From contig NZ_VFNH01000006.1 of the NCBI RefSeq assembly GCF_006715485.1, positions 124,001 through 188,000 on the forward strand: a stretch of DNA of 64,000 nucleotides, written 5' to 3'. The notes below the pieces were generated by a model, which saw only the letters and a list, made by a program, of their open reading frames with translations, did no database searches and was not told the DNA's origin. A program made the translations under genes and the position numbers. Shown in pieces: positions 60,336 to 64,000 of the stretch (position 1 is its first letter; each line of letters starts with the position of its first letter). The DNA is from Herbaspirillum sp. SJZ107 (GTDB lineage: Bacteria; Pseudomonadota; Gammaproteobacteria; Burkholderiales; Burkholderiaceae_D).

Positions 60336-61058
60336 TCAGAAGTCCTGATCCTTTCTCTTGTCGCCGGTAGCGGGCATGAATCCGCAATCGCGGAATTGCT
60401 CGCACAGCATGTGCCGCATCTCGTTGATCTGGTTCTTCTGCGTCACGACGATGTTCTCGCAGTAGCGATGGAGGGAGTCGTGGTCGATGTCGCTCTTGAC
60501 CTGGCAGTGCAGGCTGGGCGCGAGTGCGCTGAGATGATGGTTACTGAAGGTGCGCAGGAAGGTCTGGTTGAACTGTGCGCCGGCCGGCGTACTCTCGAGG
60601 GTAGCGATCATCCTTTGGCCGTCGGCGGTAAGCTGGGGCGTGTGCTGCATTCCGTACCAGTCGCGCAAGAAGCGCTGGGCCCGCATGATTTCTTCCCGCT
60701 GCGTACGATTAGCCTGGCGAGACATGGAGCGAATTTGATCATCGCTCGCCTTGGCCACGGTGGCGCCGTAGCCAGGTGTCGGCGACGTCCCTTCGCCAGG
60801 ATTGCTGACAGGCGCATTGCGCTGCGTGTCCGTGCCGGCTGCCAGCTCGGTCATCCGCAATGCCGAGTAATGGTGGTCGATGATAAAGACGAGATAGTTC
60901 TTCTCGAACGTCGCAGTCGAGCCGCGACCCGGGCCGTCCGCGGACGCCGTTCCCGTGATCGCCACGAGCGCCAAACCCGCGAGTGCACGCGTGGCCAAGG
61001 TGCGGCAACGCGATACCGGCGTTGCAGCGTGCGTGAAATACAGATTAGTGCGTTTCAT
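60336..61058 (-). CDS. Exported two-domain DUF305 protein
   Basis: A 240-residue protein with a signal peptide (LATRALAGLALVAITGTASA). Two DUF305-type repeats are visible: NYLVFIIDHHYSALRMTELA with REEIMRAQRFLRDWYGMQHT, and FNQTFLRTFSNHHLSALAPS with NIVVTQKNQINEMRHMLCEQ. The C-terminus CEQFRDCGF has two Cys. GGGAG precedes ATG 61058. It is probably a periplasmic metal-binding protein and lies beside the membrane DUF305 gene. Confidence 0.82.
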   Translation of the reverse strand: MKRTNLYFTHAATPVSRCRTLATRALAGLALVAITGTASADGPGRGSTATFEKNYLVFIIDHHYSALRMTELAAGTDTQRNAPVSNPGEGTSPTPGYGATVAKASDDQIRSMSRQANRTQREEIMRAQRFLRDWYGMQHTPQLTADGQRMIATLESTPAGAQFNQTFLRTFSNHHLSALAPSLHCQVKSDIDHDSLHRYCENIVVTQKNQINEMRHMLCEQFRDCGFMPATGDKRKDQDF

Positions 61059-61089
61059 CTTTCTCTCCCGTATGGTTGTGATGCGAGGT

Positions 61090-61761
61090 TCAAGCCACAG
61101 TCTTTGCCTGCTTCGATGTGAGGCTGCGCCGGCGAGCCAGAGCAGCAACGCCGAGTCCGCCCAACAGCATCGACCACGTCGCCGGCTCGGGCACGGCCAT
61201 AACGACATTGTTCGCCGCTGCCCAGTACACGGTGCCGTCGTCCTCCATGTTCTGGAAATACACAGAGGTGAGCGGACGATCCGACAGGAACGCGACAAAC
61301 GCGTCCTGTGAAGCATTCGACAGCGTGAATGTCTCGCTGTCCGCACCGGACACCGCGCTTAGCACGATGGTGCGGTCCGGCATGAAGGCGCCGAATGAAT
61401 CGGTTCCGAAGAAGTTTCCACCGAAGCCGAATACCCCGGACGAGAACGCGTTGAACGTGATGACGTCGCTGGACATCGTTCCACTCAGCCAGATATCGCC
61501 CCCGCTTCCCGACGGGTAAAAGCCGCCGTCGCCAGGTCCTGCACTTACCTGATAGGTGTAGGCGCCGGCCAGGCGGCTCAGGGGGCTGCCGGTTTCTACC
61601 ATGGCCAGGTCGTCGAAGGTGTCGGTGGCCGAGCCGGACACCGCATTGAGAAAGGCAGCGCGGTCGGTGAAGACCGTGATGTCTGCATGTGCGGCGGAAG
61701 CCGCCATCGTCACGGCGCATGCGGCAAGCAGCTTCCGTGTGAGGGACAGACTGGATTTCAT
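61090..61761 (-). CDS. PEP-CTERM-anchored exported protein
   Basis: A 223-residue protein with a signal peptide (LLAACAVTMAASAAHA) and a beta-rich middle (FDDLAMVETGSPLSRLAGAY, GFGGNFFGTDSFGAFMPDRT). It ends with a PEP-CTERM tail, AVPEPATWSMLLGGLGVAAL followed by ARRR, which the exosortase system cleaves at the cell surface. AAGGA precedes ATG 61761. It is in a copper cluster with no other EPS gene nearby. Function is unknown. Confidence 0.88.
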   Translation of the reverse strand: MKSSLSLTRKLLAACAVTMAASAAHADITVFTDRAAFLNAVSGSATDTFDDLAMVETGSPLSRLAGAYTYQVSAGPGDGGFYPSGSGGDIWLSGTMSSDVITFNAFSSGVFGFGGNFFGTDSFGAFMPDRTIVLSAVSGADSETFTLSNASQDAFVAFLSDRPLTSVYFQNMEDDGTVYWAAANNVVMAVPEPATWSMLLGGLGVAALARRRSLTSKQAKTVA

Positions 61762-61830
61762 TTTGCGGTTCCTTTCGTATGCGCCTTCCCGCTTCCTGCA
61801 GGAAGGCATTGTTATCGCGAACGCAAACCC

Positions 61831-62169
61831 TCAAGCCGCCGCGGCCGATCCCATCCGGCGGCACTCCTCGGCGCATCGTCGGCAAGCGGCCGCGCAATCC
61901 TGGCAATGCTGCATCTGGTGCTTGGCGCACTCGTCACCGCACGCCTGGCAGATCTGGGCGCAAAGCTGGCAGAGCGCTCCGGCAAATTCGCTGCCACGGG
62001 CCATGAAGCCGGCAGCCAGCCGGCAGATTTGTGCGCAGTCCATGTCGAGTGCGATGCAGCGCGCCATCATCTTGACGTCGTCTTCCTGCAGGCAGGCCGT
62101 CGAACACATGTCGCAGGCGTCAGCGCAGGCGTTGCAGGCATCGATACATGATTGATACTGTTGTTGCAT
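61831..62169 (-). CDS. Four-helix copper-storage protein (DUF326/Csp-like)
   Basis: A 112-residue protein with about 18 cysteines in CxxxC spacings: YQSCIDACNACADACDMCST, CIALDMDCAQICRLAAGFMA, LCQLCAQICQACGDECAKHQ and HCQDCAAACRRCAEECRR. Cys-lined four-helix bundles of this type store many Cu(I) ions (Csp family). No signal peptide is present, so it should be cytoplasmic (Csp3-like). AAGGAG precedes ATG 62169. It buffers copper alongside the periplasmic oxidases. Confidence 0.9.
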   Translation of the reverse strand: MQQQYQSCIDACNACADACDMCSTACLQEDDVKMMARCIALDMDCAQICRLAAGFMARGSEFAGALCQLCAQICQACGDECAKHQMQHCQDCAAACRRCAEECRRMGSAAAA

Positions 62170-62254
62170 GACGTTCTCCTTGAATGGTTGAAAATACCTC
62201 TTCAAAACGTCCCTATGGATAGTGCGGGATGGTCATGGCCACCCCGCTTCGTGG

Positions 62255-63343
62255 TCAGAACCAGATCCGCACGCCGGCAACGATCTGCGTGCTCTTGTTT
62301 CGATCTCCCCTCACCCGCGCATAGTCGGCGGTGTCGCCGAAGTTGCGCGCCCAGGTCACGCCGACATAAGGGGCGAACTGGCGCCGGATCTCGTAGCGCA
62401 GGCGCAGGCCAAGTTCGAGATCGGACAGTCCGCTGCCCACGCCCCTGGCCGGATCGGAGCGGCTGTACAGGTTGGCCTCGACTTCGGGTTCGAGGATCAG
62501 CTGCTGCGTGAACAGCAGTTCGTAACGCACGTTGAAACGCACGGCAAGCCTTCCACCAGACCAGTAGGCGGTCGCTTCCGTATCGAACCAGTACGGCGCC
62601 AGGCCGCGCACGCCGAAGGCCAGCCAGTTGCGCGAATCGCCGCCACCGCTGTCGTGGCGTACGCCGAGTTGGGTACTCCAGAAGGTCGCGAAGGTGCGGT
62701 CCCACAAGGCTTCCGTACGCAGGGACTGCAGGTGCCCTCCGCGCCGCTCACCCTCGGCCTTGAACCAGGCCTTGTTGTAGTCGTTCCCGTACCATGCTTC
62801 GGCGTCTAGATTCTGGCCATGTTCGCCGTCACCCTTCGCGTATTCGAACTTGTCGAGCAGGATCCGGCCGAAGCGCATTTCGTCGTTCATCTCGTTGCCT
62901 GGCAGGTGCGCGAAGCTCGTGCCTTCGGCATAGGCGTCCGGATCGCGGGCGTCGGGCGGTGGACTGCCGCCCTGCATCGGGCCCATCTTCATGTCGTGGC
63001 CCATTCCGCCCATGCCGCCCATCGCTTGTCCCATGCTGTGGTCCATGCTTGGTTTGCCCTGTTGCGGCGCCGGCTTGGCGTCCTGCACCCGGTCGTCACC
63101 CGCATGATTCATCTGCGAGTGATCCATCCCGGGCTGGTCCATCTGCGATTTTTCCATCTGCGTGTGGTCCATCCGGGAATGATCCATTCCTTCCATCGTT
63201 TTGGACTGGCCCGTGCCGGATGCCTGGCCGGTGCCGCCCTCCTTCGGCGGCTCGGTCGTCTGAGCCGATGCCGCGTCCGCCGCCACGAGGCCAAAGATCA
63301 GCAGCGCGACCGCTGCACCGGTTTTCGTCGTTGCGGTTTTCAT
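62255..63343 (-). CDS. copB: Copper resistance protein B
   Basis: A 362-residue outer-membrane protein. After a signal peptide (AVALLIFGLVAADAASA) comes a Met/His-rich part (MDHSRMDHTQMEKSQMDQPG and MGQAMGGMGGMGHDMKMGPM) that binds copper, then a CopB beta-barrel: GRILLDKFEYAKGDGEHG, LDAEAWYGNDYNKAWFKAEG, EPEVEANLYSRSDPARGVGS and PYVGVTWARNFGDTADYAR. Its start overlaps the CopA stop by four bases. It binds or releases Cu across the outer membrane as part of the CopAB pair. Confidence 0.93.
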   Translation of the reverse strand: MKTATTKTGAAVALLIFGLVAADAASAQTTEPPKEGGTGQASGTGQSKTMEGMDHSRMDHTQMEKSQMDQPGMDHSQMNHAGDDRVQDAKPAPQQGKPSMDHSMGQAMGGMGGMGHDMKMGPMQGGSPPPDARDPDAYAEGTSFAHLPGNEMNDEMRFGRILLDKFEYAKGDGEHGQNLDAEAWYGNDYNKAWFKAEGERRGGHLQSLRTEALWDRTFATFWSTQLGVRHDSGGGDSRNWLAFGVRGLAPYWFDTEATAYWSGGRLAVRFNVRYELLFTQQLILEPEVEANLYSRSDPARGVGSGLSDLELGLRLRYEIRRQFAPYVGVTWARNFGDTADYARVRGDRNKSTQIVAGVRIWF

Positions 63344-64000
63344 GAAACGACCACCTCCCTGAACATGCCTGCTTCCATGTGATAAAGAAGATGGCAGTGG
63401 TAAGCCCAATGGCCTGGGGCGTCGGCCGTCACCCGGTAAGTGACGCGCTGGGCCGGCTGCACGTTAATCGTGTGCTTGCGGACCAGGAACTCCCCGCTCG
63501 GCGACTCGAGCTCGCTCCACATGCCATGTAGGTGGATCGGATGGTTCATCATGGTGTCGTTCACCAGTACGATGCGCAACCGCTCGCCGTGCCTGAAGTG
63601 GACGGGCTTGGACTCCGAAAACTTCTGGCCGTCGAAGGACCACATGAAGCGCTCCATGTTGCCGGTCAGGTGCAATTCGATCTCGCGGGTCGGCTCACGG
63701 TCGTCGACCGGTCCGCCGATCGTGTGAAGGTCGGCATAGGTCAGCACGCGCCTCCCGTTGTTGCGCAGATTGATACCGGGGTCGTCGAGATTGGTGCGAG
63801 GCATGTCGACGTGCATGTCGACACCCGGGCCATACTCGGTGCGGGCGTGGGTGACTTTCGGAGGCGTGCCCTGGGCCATTGGCGTCGTGTGGCCGCCGCC
63901 ATGGCCGGCGTGCTGCATCGGCATCTGCATCTGCCCGTGGCCCCCCGCCATTCCGCCATGGGACATGCCCGGCATGTCGTGCATGCCCTCCATCGTGTGC
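63340..64000 (-). CDS. copA: Copper resistance multicopper oxidase, C-terminal part (5' end outside window)
   Basis: The frame is open to the last base of the window. About 220 residues are visible: a Met/His-rich tail (MHDMPGMSHGGMAGGHGQMQ), VHFRHGERLRIVLVNDTMMN, NHPIHLHGMWSE and HWAYHCHLLYHMEAGMFREV with the type 1 copper ligands. This is the C-terminal cupredoxin domain of CopA. The stop overlaps the copB start. The order copA, copB on the minus strand is the usual cop operon order. Confidence 0.92.
   Translation of the reverse strand, partial: HTMEGMHDMPGMSHGGMAGGHGQMQMPMQHAGHGGGHTTPMAQGTPPKVTHARTEYGPGVDMHVDMPRTNLDDPGINLRNNGRRVLTYADLHTIGGPVDDREPTREIELHLTGNMERFMWSFDGQKFSESKPVHFRHGERLRIVLVNDTMMNHPIHLHGMWSELESPSGEFLVRKHTINVQPAQRVTYRVTADAPGHWAYHCHLLYHMEAGMFREVVVS

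Noticed and set aside
1..64000. CRISPR arrays, rRNA and tRNA genes
   Set aside because: No regularly spaced direct repeats and no cloverleaf or rRNA-like stretch was recognised while reading either strand; a tRNAscan or Infernal run would be decisive.

Overview
The window looks like an accessory, metal-resistance island of a betaproteobacterium, most likely of the Burkholderiales and perhaps close to Massilia, Duganella or Janthinobacterium (Oxalobacteraceae). This rests on GC-rich coding, Cupriavidus-type czc, cad, pbr and cop gene sets, a PEP-CTERM protein and the types of insertion sequences present. The placement is an inference from gene content; no rRNA or other housekeeping marker is present to test it.

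Layout. (1) 1-6.9 kb: the 3' end of a zinc-dependent formaldehyde dehydrogenase, a truncated LysR gene, an HxlR regulator divergent from two medium-chain oxidoreductases, a luciferase-like flavin oxidoreductase, an IS3-family element flanked by two broken genes, and a small ABM-family monooxygenase. (2) 7-10.7 kb: decayed DNA with an IS5-family remnant, about 1.6 kb without genes, a nonsense-mutated IS3-family element, and the stump of an ATPase gene. (3) 11-28.8 kb: a metal-efflux block with cadA/cadR, gmhA, a ZIP transporter, a His-rich P1B-ATPase with an SPC motif, a CDF exporter, czcCBA with a czcI-like gene, an orphan sensor kinase, and a FlgB-like gene overlapping that kinase. (4) 29.2-32.7 kb: tniQ and a beheaded tniB next to an intact IS3-family element. 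(5) 32.7-42.4 kb: a 9.65-kb Tn3-family (Tn21-type) transposon with 38-bp inverted repeats. It carries a BigR-type persulfide/sulfur operon, and one cargo gene is split by an IS3-family insertion with a 3-bp target duplication. (6) 42.5-54.7 kb: a second metal block with a CzcI-like protein, a Ca2+/cation exchanger-like protein, a PbrT-like lead/iron permease, a second CzcCBA-type RND pump, a CDF transporter fused to two HMA-like domains, a second CadR/PbrR-like MerR regulator and a SnoaL-like secreted protein. (7) 54.8-56 kb: an acyltransferase. (8) 56.1-64 kb: copper genes (CzcI/CopJ-like protein, outer-membrane factor, two multicopper oxidases, copB, a DUF326 copper-storage protein, two DUF305 proteins) with a PEP-CTERM protein among them; the last gene runs off the window.

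How the parts may work together. P-type ATPases and CDF proteins move cytoplasmic Zn/Cd/Pb/Co to the periplasm, and the CBA pumps carry it across the outer membrane. Small Cys/His-rich exported proteins sit at or near the head of most pump clusters. MerR-type regulators and one orphan kinase provide sensing. Copper is handled by periplasmic oxidation and sequestration. The transposon adds persulfide oxidation and sulfur-compound transport under BigR. Several breakpoints show repeated insertion and deletion, so the island is a patchwork rather than one inherited unit.
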